From the NCBI GenBank assembly GCA_013420905.1, contig JAAXNY010000006.1:3348001-3412000 (forward strand): a stretch of 64,000 nucleotides of DNA, written 5' to 3'. Position 1 is the stretch's first letter, and each line of letters starts with the position of its first letter. The notes under the pieces are model-generated. The model was not told where the DNA came from, ran no database searches, and worked only from the letters and a program-made list of their open reading frames with translations. The position numbers were made by a program, and so were the translations under genes. Of the stretch, positions 11,370 through 23,600 are shown in pieces. This stretch comes from Collybia mongolica. Taxonomy: Eukaryota > Basidiomycota > Agaricomycetes > Agaricales > Clitocybaceae.

Positions 11370-12658
11370 ATGACTCGCGATGTGAGACCTAACCTCCGAT
11401 ATCCTGCTAACATTAACCTTGCACGAACTACGACTGCTCAACTGCAACATACAATTCACCGTCGAAAAAATAGGGGTATGCCTCCTCAGAAAGTTGTTAT
11501 ATGTGGGGCGGGATTCTTGGGTATTCAACCACGTATCTCTGAGAGGCGTCCACACCTCATAATGACGTCCCACAGGATCCAATATAGCTCGAGCCCTACT
11601 AAACAGCACTATCGGCCCAGAAAGACACGTTCAATTATCGTCTCGTAATCCACAGAAGATACATTCGTCATTGAAGGATTCCGTTCTTGGAGGCCGACTC
11701 CTTCCACCCGTTTCTTTGGATGTCACGAACCCAGGCACCTTGTCCCATGCTTTCAGAGATGCACATGTAGTGATATCCCTTGTGGGGATCATGGAAGGGA
11801 CTCAAAAGCAATTTGAGGATATACAGTGGAAGGGCGTGGAGAATGTTGCTCACGCTGCGAAGAGTGTTGGGGCAAAGCTCATACACTTCAGTGCCATCGC
11901 AGCCAATCCGGAGAGCAGCATCCCATATGTTAGGACCAAAGGATTGGCGGAGGTTTCCGCTCTCCGTATATGCCCCGATGCGACCATACTACGTCCAAGC
12001 TTAGTTTTTGGCCCTGGGGACGATTTTTTCAATGTGTGTGATCTTGTTAATCCTAACTGTTATCGGTAGCTAATGTAGCATCACCAAGAGGTTTTCCCGC
12101 TTGTCTCGGATTCTTCCCTTTCTACCAGTGTTCGGGGGAGGCATATCTCGTTTTCAGCCGGTGTATGTAGGCGATATAGCTCAAGCTGTCGAAATCTTGA
12201 CGAGGAATAACGACGAAATAAATCAAGCGGTTTCTGGAAAATACATTGAAGCAGGAGGACCAGAAAGTATGTCGGTGTTGTTCGTTACGGCAATTCTACA
12301 TTCTCAAGCAACCATTTCCCCCCTTAGTCTTTACCTATCGAGAGCTCATGCAACTGGTCTTGAAATATAATCACCGCTCTCGAGCAATCATATCGCTTCC
12401 CTTTCAAGTTGGCCTGATTCAGGGTATGATTTTCGAAATGTTACCGAAAAATCCGTTCACTGTGACCAGGGCACAGGTATGTCCTATCTCTCCTAAAGTA
12501 TTTTTCATGGACTTATCATTTGTTAGATCGAACAATTGAAATCAGACAATGTTGTCAACCTATCGCCGCCTCCCAACCACACGTCTTTTAAAGTTCTGGT
12601 AGAGCGATATTCAGCGCCCTTGAGTTCTTTACACGATATTTTACCGACGTACCTCTGA
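11370..12658 (+). CDS. NDUFA9-like 39/40-kDa subunit of mitochondrial complex I
   Basis: This is an atypical short-chain dehydrogenase that binds NADPH and sits in the peripheral arm of NADH:ubiquinone oxidoreductase. Exons are 11370-11520, 11576-12033, 12089-12266, 12328-12476 and 12527-12658; the product is 355 residues. The Rossmann motif KVVICGAGFLG|SNIAR is split by intron 1. The family block ISLVGIMEGTQKQFEDIQW and the segment GAKLIHFSAIAAN follow, then LRPSLVFGPGDDFFN and FQPVYVGDIAQAV. The start at 11370 gives a 36-residue Arg/Thr-rich, acid-poor leader suited to mitochondrial import. An in-frame ATG at 11478 would give a leaderless protein. Complex I membership follows from the family, not from this sequence alone. 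Confidence 0.88.
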
Positions 12659-12998
12659 AGAAGTCGCGTCACAAGTCTGCATGAATGGTTGTTCTCGTAC
12701 TGTGAGTTCTTGCCTGCCAAGACTTCCTACCTCAAGGTTCAGGTTCTCGAATACTAGTACTAGATATCATCATTAGGTAATATCTTCACTGTGAGAAGGT
12801 AAAGGCCTTCTTGGAGTTGCCATAACCTGTGTATTACACATTCGTCAGCAAGCTATCTTTGTGTATTCTAATTTTAACTCCGGACCTTTTACGGTCTTAT
12901 CTTCACACATGGTAAGTTGCCTCCGCTCCTCGTCTTTCTCGCATTCGTACGCATTTTTCTGGCGCAAAAAGCGTACTAGAAGACGCTATCATTCTCTA

Positions 12999-14979
12999 AT
13001 GAGTGGCTCACTCACAATCAACAGACCTTATAGCGCGTTCACGAGTGGGGAAAAATGGTTCATCGTCAGCCTCATTTCGTTGGGCGGCATTTTCAGGTGA
13101 GCAGGGTCTCCCGGTTTTCAATACCTTGTCGCTGACTCCTCGGCACGCAGCCCATTGACGGCTAATATTTACTTCCCTGCTATACCTACAATATCACGGG
13201 CATTTCATAAATCTACTGAGCTCATTAACCTCACGGTAGCATGGGTTTGCTTGTTCAGATATCTCGTGAAACTGATATACACATCCTTACAGGTTACTAT
13301 GTACATGATCATGCAAGGAATAGGTAGGCAGGCTATGAACTTAGACGATGAACTTCAGTTAATGATTGTGAAGCCCCCATGGTATGGGGTCCCGCGTCTG
13401 ATCACCTGGGAAGGCGTCCCATTTTCTCGGGTTGTTTGTTGATCTTGTCACTTTCTTGCGTTGGCTTGGCCCTTGTACCTGTGTCTGCCTACTGGTTGCT
13501 AATGGTGCTCCGATGTCTTCAAGCTGCCGGTTCAGCCAGTACGATTGCGATCGGTATAGTCAGATCATATGCGTTTTACGAACTGATAGAAACTTGACAA
13601 TACTAGGTGCCGGCGTTATCGGTGATATATCTACCCCACAAGAGAGAGGAGGATTCTTTGGAATATACACCCTTGGCCCTATGGTGCGCCTAAACCAAGC
13701 CACAGAAACCTCTCAGATATCTGGCTGACGGTACTTGGGATTAGATTGGCCCTGCTATTGGCCCTGTCATCGGTGGTGGTCTCGCTCATGGTCTAGGATG
13801 GAGGTTTGTCTGTCAAGTGTAAGCGAAACGTATATTAAGATATTCTAGGGCAATTTTCTGGTTCCTGTGTATCTCTTCCTCATTGTGTTTGCTGGTAATG
13901 GTCTTGTATGTTTTCTTGAAACTCAAAAAGTATTCTGTTGATCCTTTCTCAGATTTCTACCAGAAACCTTGCGAACCCTCGTAGGGAACGGCAGCATTGT
14001 CCCCCCCCTGATCTATCGCCCAGTTATACCAATCATTGGGCCCAAAAGAGATTCCCTAGAGCTTCCGGAGCTTCCGAAACCCAGTCTTTCATGGAATCCT
14101 TTCCGACTCCTTGTCCATTTCGACATTATCATATTGCTTGGGTTAAACGCCATTATCTGTGCAGTCTTTTATGGCTTCACCACAACTATATCTACTCTAT
14201 TCGAAGCCACCTATCCGTTTCTGAATGAAACCACCATTGGGCTCTGTTTTTTGGCTATAGGTGGTGGTATGGCTATTGGAAGTGTTGTGAATGGTAGGTT
14301 TCTAGACTGGGAGTACAAACGTGTCGCAAGAGCCAAAGAAATGCCCGAGAAAGGTGGTGTGTCGACGCATGCGACAGCGTACGATGATAGCTTCCCGATA
14401 GAAAAGGTTATGTATACGCAACCTTAAATCGGCGCAAAATTATCTGACCTTTCAGGATTATAACAGGCCAGACTAAGGGCCTTTCCCTTTCTAACTGTGT
14501 TACTCATAGTATGCAGCGCTGGATATGGGTGGTGCCTTGACAGACGAGTGAATATCGCAGGACCCCTATTAATTCAGGTTGTGGGTAAGTCATTATCCTT
14601 CTTACCTGATCCCGAGCGAGGCTTCACCTCTGACTTTGCTATGTCTTGAGTTGGATATCTATCCATCGCAATGATGAATTCGACCCAGACGCTTATGATT
14701 GACCTCATGCCTGAACAAGGTTCTTCTATTACAGCATGTGTGAGCAATATCATATCCTTCCCATAGCCCTATCAGTTAATTTGCTGGTAATAGAACAACT
14801 TTGTGCGGTGTTCTTTGAGCGCTGCATTAGTCTCCGTCATCCAGCTCATTATTGATGGTGTTGGAGTTGGATGGACTTATGTGATTCTCAGTGGACTGTC
14901 ACTGTTCGTTTTGCCTCTGTTGTATCTCGAAATGAAGATGGGCCCCAAATGCAGGGAAAAGCGGCGGTTGTCCGGGTGA
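12999..14979 (+). CDS. MFS drug:H+ antiporter-1 (DHA1) type transporter
   Basis: Eleven exons close in phase (12999-13096, 13151-13235, 13293-13323, 13374-13553, 13607-13683, 13745-13803, 13849-13905, 13953-14406, 14467-14584, 14651-14739, 14794-14979), giving 477 residues. The first helix ends SPLTANIYFPAIPTISRAF. The loop 2-3 motif is GPASDHLGRRP, and helix 5 carries the antiporter motif GPAIGPVIGGGLAHGLGWR. About twelve hydrophobic spans are present, with a central loop of about 60 residues. This layout is that of fungal 12-TM DHA1 exporters of the Qdr type in the plasma membrane; the substrate is unknown. One exon is only 31 nt. The start was chosen at MSGSLTINRPYSAFTSGEK because the family has a short cytosolic N-terminus; in-frame upstream sequence exists. 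It converges on the next gene. Confidence 0.88.
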
Positions 14980-15098
14980 AGGAAGAATGACGGTCACTAG
15001 CATATGTATATTTGATAATGGCATTTATGTTCTACTATTCAGTTGTCTTTGCATGCCTGGAACCTGGTCGGCGGTAAGGGAGAGAAATACATTGAATG

Positions 15099-16713
15099 TT
15101 ACCAAGCTCTTTCATATTGATTGGCAGCCTTTATTACCACACCTAGTTCCCTAGCAGCAACAAGTGGCCAGTGGGGTTGTCGCATTAGTTCTCGAGCCAA
15201 AAAAACCACATCAGCCTTGCCCGCTCTCAGGTACGATTCAGTTTCGTGGGGGTCTGTGATGACCCCAACGGTACCAATTGGAAACAGGGGGTAGGCCTTT
15301 TTCAAGGCTTCTGCGAAAGGAACCTATTGTTTTTATATACATGGTGAGCGATCATAAGTAATCGTTACAAATGAAACAATACCTGGTAACCATGTTTCGC
15401 TGAGATATTTTGTTTAACCCAGTTTCCGCCAGAGCTGCAATCAACCAGATCAACTCCTATGTCTTGTAGTTTTCCTACAAATATTGTGCTCTGTTCAATC
15501 CCCCATTGGCACCACCCACTTGTTTCATCCTTCTCAGGCCATTCAGCCCAATCAGAAGCACTGATTCTAACAAAAAGCGGTTTAGTGGGCCAGGCTTCTC
15601 GACAAGCCTTAATGAGGCGCAAAGGGAAGCGTAACCGATTGTCCAGTGATTGACCTCCAAATTTATCATTGCGAGTGTTGGACAACGGAGAAAGAAAAGA
15701 GTGAATAAGATAGCCATGCGCAGCATGTATCTCAATGAAATCAACTGGAATAATTTCATGAACGGTAATAATTATCCAATATTTTGTTGACTTACATCCA
15801 GCCTGTTCGCACCTATGTATCGCAGATACAAAAGCTTCCTCAATATAGCTCATGTCATCCTCTGTCATTGCTTTGGGTTTGGGGTACTGAGTGGAGAAAG
15901 GTAGATCACTGGGGCCATATACTGAAACATCCTTTTAAGCGCTTTACGAGGTGGCAGGTGGACTACAACTCACCATTTTCCGGCCATCCTTTCTCGTTCT
16001 CAGTCGCAACACAAGACGCTCTGTGTTCAACTTTGTTCCGGACCCAGGGCGCAAGTGTAGACGCCTTGCGACCTGCATGAGCGAGCTGGATCCCAATCTT
16101 AGTGCCCTGAGTGTGAGAAAATTTAACGATCCTCTTCAGCGGTTCAATTTGAGACTCTGCCCAGATGCCCTAGGAGATGGTATAAGCAGGATATTGATGG
16201 GCCGATGATGTTGGAAAAATTCACGGCATCTTCAGGTGATATCCGTCCCTCTGGAACAACAGCAGTGGCCTCCATACATATCCCCCCTGCTCCACGTGTC
16301 GCAAACCCCTGGAATTTTCACAATCAAAATTCTCACATCTACTGCACAAATTTATATGGGGTACAAACACCAATATGAACAAGATGCCAATCTGTTGCGT
16401 GGCCATTATCAGAGCTATACTGGCACATTGGAGACTTCAAAACATGAGAGCGTGAGAATCCAAAATCTCAGTTGAACGTGAACATACTACAAATATTCTG
16501 TTCTTGAATTTAACATTTCTTAAGGTCAGAGGCTCGAAAAGTAATGGGATTTCAGCATCCTGCTATTGAGTTCAGGGACACTCTATCATTAGTCTAAAGC
16601 ACGTGAGGAGCTGTTGGACTCACTGGCCTAAGAGGTGTTCCAATAATTGGTTCGTTAAGTGGGAAGTATTCATGGGCTCCTGGGACTGGGAGATTGAGGT
16701 TGAGCTGGGCCAT
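15099..16713 (-). CDS. Old yellow enzyme, YqjM-type NADH:flavin oxidoreductase
   Basis: This is an FMN-dependent ene-reductase that reduces activated C=C bonds with NAD(P)H; the physiological substrate is unknown. Eight exons close in phase: 16713-16624, 16559-16488, 16434-16369, 16308-16225, 16169-15974, 15921-15796, 15744-15383 and 15323-15099; the product is 406 residues. The TIM-barrel marks occur in order: [21 protein letters not shown] with the redox-tuning Cys of the YqjM subclass, [42 protein letters not shown], the substrate-binding His pair in [22 protein letters not shown], and the phosphate-binding [18 protein letters not shown]. One donor (16368) is GTTTGT. No targeting signal was seen, so it is probably cytosolic. 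It is divergent from the kinase-like gene at 17075. Confidence 0.92.
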
Positions 16714-17074
16714 GGGGTGAGAGACAATTGACGAAACAAACCTGTTAGTACTCAGCTTTATACAGATCTCTGGCATCAGCGATCCAAGTGATGTGAAAAA
16801 ATCGTAGGTCCTTTTCATGGAATCACGCGGCAAATAATAAACCCGAATACATTTCTCGGCAAATCCCACCAACCACAGAGAGTTATTGCGTTCAAGTCGT
16901 CACTCCATCGCCGGATAGCGTGTTGCGTTGTACGATAGAGAAGTGCTTTATAATCCAAATGGCATTGGCATGGTATATATCATGATCGTACAGCCTGATC
17001 CGCGATATCGTGGTAACTGATGACGTATTCTATTTGTGGCTTCTCACTGCAAAACCTGCACAAGTTCTTTGCTA
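16714..17074. promoter_or_regulatory. Divergent intergenic region, old yellow enzyme / kinase-like gene
   Basis: These 361 bp lie between the two start codons. Both genes could use it as a promoter. No recognisable operator or repeat was seen. Confidence 0.35.
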
Positions 17075-18235
17075 ATGAACGAAATGGATGCAGGCATTCC
17101 CGGAATCATCCTCGAAAATCTGCAGCTCATTGATCCTCACGCAAATTTCTATGGCTGCCCCCCCAAGATTACATCTTCTTCAGGGAGGATATATTTCACA
17201 AAGTGGGGAACATCAGCAGAAAGTGAACAATATACGGGCGAGGCGGAATCCTTGAAAGCAATAGAAGCCGCCGCACCAGGTCTAGCTCCTCGCATTTTAT
17301 CGTTCGGATTGGATGCAATGGATCGACCTTTTTTTATCTCTCAGTACAAGAATCTGGGTCACATCACAGACATGGCTGGGAGGAACTTGGCTAAGAGACT
17401 AGCAACGGAACTGCACAGGCATACAAGTGTCAATGGATTTGGATTCCATGTACCCACGTTTTGCGGTGCCACCAGGCTTAAGAATGGGTGGTTTGAGCAT
17501 TGGAAGGATTGTTTTGCGGCCATGATGGGCGATCTGGCAGCACAGCTCTCGAAGCAAGGAGTCTATGGAGATCTGTGCCATGACATGGCTGAAGTACAAA
17601 GAAGGTATGACAAGCAAACATATTATCGACAGAAAATTCGAGCTCTATCATTAGCGTGATACCAAGATTATTGGGTACTTCACACACCTGAATTTGTAAA
17701 TCTTCTGGCTTACTTATATTGCTAATGGATAGGTCCTCTGAAAATCCAACCAGTTCTTTTACATGGAGATCTGTGGGTGAGCGGTTTTTAAACTAATCCA
17801 TCTCCTTGATGAATCCTGACAATTATGGAAGAGTGGAAATGTTGGGATGGACCACTCGACGAACGAACCAGTCATTTTTGATCCATCTTCATTTTATGGC
17901 CACAACGAAGCAGAGTAAGTATGCATTGTACTGCGTTCCCCAATAACTGTATAGATATGCTAGCGCCAGTCTTGCTATTGCTCGGATATTCGGAGGTTTT
18001 CCTCAAACCTTTTTCAGCTCATACCATTCCCACTATCCCAAATCAGAACCCAACGAAGAGTATGACTTACGTGGTGATTTATACGAGCTCTTTCATTATC
18101 TGAACCATACTTTATTATTTGGGGTAAGTGAGCTGCTATTTATTAGCCCCTTGTAGATTCACGGACTAATACTGGAATTAATAGGGTAGTTATGCGGCGA
18201 GCGCAAGGAAAAAAATGGAGAAACTTCTCAAGTAG
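17075..18235 (+). CDS. Fructosamine-3-kinase / ketosamine kinase family protein
   Basis: FN3K-type kinases phosphorylate sugar moieties on glycated lysines so that the adduct falls off, a cytosolic protein-repair step. Six exons close in phase (17075-17604, 17655-17674, 17733-17776, 17832-17914, 17955-18123, 18185-18235), giving 298 residues, normal for the family. Conserved features are the N-lobe GRIYFTKWGTSAESEQYTGE with AESLKAIEAAAPGLAPRIL, the catalytic-loop motif VLLHGDLW|SGNVG split by an intron, and the metal-binding IFDPSSFYGHNEAEYA. Exon 2 is only 20 nt. The start was chosen as the first in-frame ATG; MDAG at 17084 is an alternative. Substrate specificity cannot be read from the sequence. 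Confidence 0.85.
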
Positions 18236-19373
18236 GACAGTCATTGTTCTCGTTAGGAACAGGGTCAAATTATGAGACGTTAGTTGACTTAGAGTCTCGT
18301 TTTTAGGGCCTTATACTTACAGCGAGCGAGAAAAGCTAGTTCTTGCGTTGGTGCCTTGATTCTTGGGAAAGTGCAGGTGTTCATGTGGCTCAGTGGTTCA
18401 GTGGACCGATCATATCCGTGACCATTCAATATTCAGAACAGATTTGTGACTGAACTTTCAGTGAGGAGAACATTTAGTCGTGTGCTGCGCAGACAAGTGG
18501 ACTATGTTTGCTCATCGTTGTGTGACTCCAGGTCCAAACTTGGTATTAATCCTCAACTCTCACCCACGAAACAGTGCACATTTAATGTTATTGTCCACAT
18601 GTATCCTAATTTCGTCCCCCTTCTTGATGCTCGTGTCCTTTCTATTCGTTATGGGCTGTACAATTCTCCCCAAATGACTTCTGCACATTCAGTCTCTCGT
18701 CATGACCTCTTTTCAATGGGCATTCCTTGACCACCCTGGTCTCGCCTTCAGGTTAATAAACGTCAATGAAACTTACAAAATTAATATTGGTATTATGGGT
18801 ACATGTACGATGGGGTATGACTTATGATTGTGCTGTCACCTGTTTGGAGTCTAGAAATTGCTATTCTTTGCCATCCCAGTCGGTTGAAGGCCAAAGAGGA
18901 GAAGAGGCTTGTCGTAAATCTGTTGACTATATCACTGTTGTACCACCGTACACATTTTCTCGCTTGATGTAAGTTAATGTAAGGGCGGATTGTTCGAAAT
19001 GGGAGGGGAGGGAAGGACATGAAGAGACTTGCAGTTGGCTCGTGACGTGATTGTATCAGCAATCTGACCTACAAATCACTGGGAAGTTCAAAATATATAT
19101 TATCTAATCGGTTTACAGCCTAACAAGCTAACAAGCGCAAACTCATGACAACATGTACCCTCAACATGCTTTGTAATTCACTAGCACCTGCTCGCGAACC
19201 TTGGTATCATCTTGCTTCCACAGAAAACTATCTTTGCTGGACTAAAATTCTGCCTGTAGGCATATCTACACGTGCCCGACACTTCGGCGACGACTTCTAC
19301 GTCACTATCTGAACAGGAAAGTTGAAGACGCATCAAAGCTATCCTCGACGGCTTCGAGATTTTACTTTTGACA
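18236..19373. other. Intergenic region without a convincing gene
   Basis: This 1.1-kb stretch lies upstream of RPB2. Both strands have only short frames with poor coding character. One 68-codon frame (18766-18972) starts with a hydrophobic segment but has no other support. The last few hundred bases presumably hold the RPB2 promoter. Confidence 0.4.
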
Positions 19374-22300
19374 ATGAGTCAAGGTATTTGTGATGTGTTT
19401 AATGTTACTTCTGGAACCTAAGCAGCTTCACTGGAGAATTCAACCCTGTTCAAGACCCGTATATGTATGATGACGCTAACTACGGTATGGACGAGGATGA
19501 CGACGACTATGAAGAAATAACACAAGAGGATTGTTGGACTGTCATATCCAGCTTCTTTGATCAAAAAGGACTTGTCAGACAGCAGCTCGACTCCTTCGAT
19601 GAATTTGTCCAGAATACAATGCAGGAATTAGTTGATGAAAACTCGGACCTTATTCTCGATCAGGCGGACCAACATACAGGCCATGAAACCGATATGACTC
19701 GTCGATATGAGATAAAATTTGGTCAGATATATCTTTCACGGCCGACTGTTACAGAAGCGGATGGCTCTGTAGTTCCTGTCTTTCCGCAGGAGGCGCGGCT
19801 CAGAAATCTTACCTACTCTGCGCCTCTGTACATCGAGATGAAGAAGAGGGTATTGGTGGGGCGTGAAAGTGCGGAAGGCATGCCAGGTGACATCGCATGG
19901 GAAGCTGAGCATGATGACAATCCAGACGATACGACCAAGGTATGGATAGGAAAGGTAAGCTTTAAGTCAGTTTGGGATGAGGACAAACCAGACATATTTT
20001 TTTCAGGTACCCATCATGCTTCGTTCAACGTTCTGCATTCTTCGTGGTCTCCAAGACCAGGACCTATACGACTTGAATGAATGTCCATATGACTCCGGAG
20101 GGTATTTTATCATCAATGGGTCTGAAAAAGTCTTGATAGCTCAGGAGCGGATGGCCACGAATCACGTTTATGTTTTCGCTAAAGCACAACCCTCTCCAAT
20201 TAATTTTCTCGCTGAAATCCGTAGTGCGGTGGAGAAGGGAGGAAAGACTATCAGTCAGTTCCAAGTGAAAATGTTCCACCGGAATCAAGAGCGTTCTGTA
20301 AGTTGGCTATCACTATTTATTTTAAAATCTAATGCGGTCCATATTTACAAGCTCGGGAATGTGATGAAGGCCACTATACCATATATCAAAGTTGATATTC
20401 CAATATGGGTCGTTTTCCGCGGTCTCGGGGTTATCTCCGATCGAGATATCTTGGAGCATATATGTTACGATATGCAGGATGCCCAGATGCTTGAGATGCT
20501 GAAGCCATGTATCGATGATGGATTTGTCATTCAAGATCGTGAAGTCGCATTAGATTTTATCGGGAATCGTGGAACAACCACTGGCCTGTCTCGGGAGCGT
20601 CGTATCCGTTATGCACAGGAAATTCTTCAGAAGGAGATGTTACCGCACGTTTCTATGGCCGAAGGGTCAGAGTCTAAGAAGGCGTACTTCTTTGGGTACA
20701 TGATCCATCGACTACTATTGGCTGCGTTGGAGCGTCGGGAATTGGACGATCGAGATCATTTTGGCAAGAAACGCCTTGATCTGGCCGGCCCTCTCCTTGC
20801 CAACCTTTTCCGAATGCTTTTCAGAAAGCTTACAAAGGATGTCTATCGATACTTACAAAAGGTTTGTATCCTCAACATATATCGTAGTTGTCCCACTGAT
20901 CATTGGCTTAGTGTGTTGAATCCCATAAAGAATTTAATCTCGCCCTTGCCGTCAAGCACCAAACGATTACAAATGGTCTCAAGTATTCTCTTGCAACAGG
21001 TAACTGGGGAGACCAAAAAAAGTCCATGTCGTCCAAGGCAGGTGTATCGCAAGTCTTGAACAGATATACATATGCCTCGACACTTTCCCATCTTCGTCGT
21101 TGCAATACACCTTTAGGTCGGGAGGGCAAAATTGCTAAGCCTCGCCAGCTGCACAATACCCACTGGGGAATGGTGTGCCCCGCGGAAACCCCTGAAGGCC
21201 AGGCCTGCGGTCTCGTTAAAAACTTGGCACTCATGGCATGCATTTCCGTCGGTTCTTACTCTGCACCTGTGATTGAGTTTTTGGAAGAGTGGGGATTAGA
21301 ATCTCTCGAAGAAAATGCACATTCCTCTACCCCTTGTACCAAAGTTTTCGTCAATGGTGTGTGGATGGGTGTACATCGTGATCCGGCAAACTTGGTCAAG
21401 ACGATCAAGAAGTTGCGACGAAAGGATGACATTAGTCCTGAAGTCTCCGTTGTTCGCGATATCAGGGAAAAGGAGTTGCGACTGTACACGGACGCGGGTC
21501 GTGTCTGTCGTCCGCTCTTCATCGTTGAAAACCAACAACTTGCTCTTCAGAAGAAGCATATTCGTTACATCAACAACGGTTTTAATGATGAAGGAGAGGA
21601 GTACAAATGGGAACAACTCGTCAAGGGTGGTATCATCGAGTTGCTGGACGCAGAGGAAGAAGAGACTGTCATGATCTCGATGACTCCGGAAGACCTCGAG
21701 AATTCTCGATTGACACAGAATGGTGCTGACCCTCATGCCAATGATGCAGAGTTCGATCCAGCAGCTAGACTCAAGGCTGGAATCAACTCGCACACTTGGA
21801 CGCATTGCGAAATTCACCCAAGTATGATTTTAGGTATCTGTGCCAGTATCATTCCCTTCCCTGATCACAATCAGGTACGTCCATTAGGCTATTGTTACTG
21901 CCTAGAATCTTACTCTGGCGGCAGTCACCTCGTAATACTTATCAATCTGCCATGGGCAAACAAGCCATGGGCATCTTCTTGACGAACTTCCTGATACGTA
22001 TGGACACAATGGCCAACATTCTTTACTATCCTCAAAAACCTCTTGCTACTACTCGTTCTATGGAATATTTGAAATTTCGAGAACTTCCTGCAGGACAAAA
22101 TGCCATTGTTGCCATTCTGTGCTACAGTGGGTACAACCAGGAAGATTCAGTTATCATGAACCAGAGTTCCATTGACCGTGGTCTTTTCCGGAGCATCTAT
22201 TATCGGAGTTACATGGACCTGGAGAAGAAAAGTGGGATACAGCAATTGGAAGAGTTTGAAAAACCTGTCAGGGACAATACGCTTCGTATGAAGCACGGCA

Positions 22301-23527
22301 CATATGACAAACTGGAAGATGACGGCTTGATCGCACCCGGCACTGGTGTCGCTGGGGAGGATATCATTATTGGCAAGACCGCGCCTATCCCTCCTGACAG
22401 CGAGGAGCTTGGCCAAAGAACGAGAACGCATACCCGCCGGGATGTGTCCACGCCACTGAAAAGTACAGAGAGTGGCATTGTCGATCAAGTTTTGATTACG
22501 ACAAATTCCGAAGGCCAGAAGTTCGTCAAAGTCCGCGTTAGATCTACTCGTATTCCGCAGACTGGGGACAAGTTCGCCTCACGACACGGACAGAAAGGAA
22601 CCATCGGTATAACATACCGACAAGAGGACATGCCGTTCACAGCCGAAGGAATCGTACCTGACATCATCATCAATCCTCATGCCATTCCCTCTCGTATGAC
22701 CATTGGGCATTTAGTCGAGTGTTTACTATCTAAAGTTGCTACACTCATTGGAAACGAGGGTGATGCTACACCATTCACTGACCTTACAGTCGAATCAGTC
22801 TCAACTTTCTTGAGGCAGAAGGGCTATCAATCTCGTGGCCTTGAAGTCATGTATCATGGGCACACAGGCAGGAAACTTCAAGCTCAAGTATATCTTGGAC
22901 CAACTTACTACCAACGCCTCAAGCACATGGTAGATGATAAGATCCACTCACGCGCGAGAGGTCCAGTACAGATTTTAACGAGACAGCCAGTGGAGGGCAG
23001 GAGTCGTGACGGTGGTTTGCGTTTTGGGGAGATGGAACGCGATTGCATGATTTCTCACGGTATAGCCGGATTCTTGAAAGAACGCCTCTTCGAGGCCAGT
23101 GACGCATATCGTCTACACGTCTGCGATATGTGTGTCTCCTTGTCCCTCATCCTTACCACTGGGTCGCTCATATTTCTCCCGTAGTTGCGGCCTAACGGCC
23201 ATCGCTAATCTCGTGAGTTTCCACTGTTCAAAGTAATCTAATCATCTACTCACTGCCTGCGTTAGAAAAAGCAAAGCTTTGAGGTAATCATGGTTTCCAT
23301 GTCCCGTTATGCTTATCGTTAACATTGTTTTCAGTGTCGTGCGTGCAAGAACAAGACAGCTTGCTCGCAGCTGTACATCCCTTATGCTGCTAAGCTCTTA
23401 TTCCAGGTAAGTCTCGTTGAGTGCCAAAATTCTCATATTTGCTTAATGCTCTTGTACTCAGGAGCTGCAAAGTATGAACATTGCAGCTCGACTATATACT
23501 GTATCATCTGGCCGTATCCGTGATTGA
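19374..23527 (+). CDS. RPB2: RNA polymerase II second-largest subunit
   Basis: RPB2 forms one jaw of the Pol II active centre in the nucleus. Ten exons close in phase: 19374-19383, 19437-19954, 20007-20297, 20352-20861, 20912-21874, 21925-23129, 23185-23212, 23266-23283, 23335-23406 and 23462-23527; the product is 1226 residues, the expected length. Family signatures in order are [73 protein letters not shown] and [14 protein letters not shown]. The C-terminal zinc site is CDIC plus CRAC, followed by [15 protein letters not shown]. Two exons are very short (10 nt for the start; 18 nt at 23266). Because RPB2 is single-copy in fungi it also serves as a phylogenetic marker to place the organism. 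It converges on the Ptm1-like gene with 73 bp between stops. Confidence 0.98.
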
Positions 23528-23600
23528 TATTATCTTGCTTGTTTGTATATATAATACGATTGAAAAATAGATCATTGTAATTAGAAAACGCGGGTCTTGT

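Noticed and set aside
18766..18972. Possible small secreted Cys-containing protein
   Set aside because: Only 68 codons, weak hydrophobic leader, no homologous copy or splice evidence; too little support.
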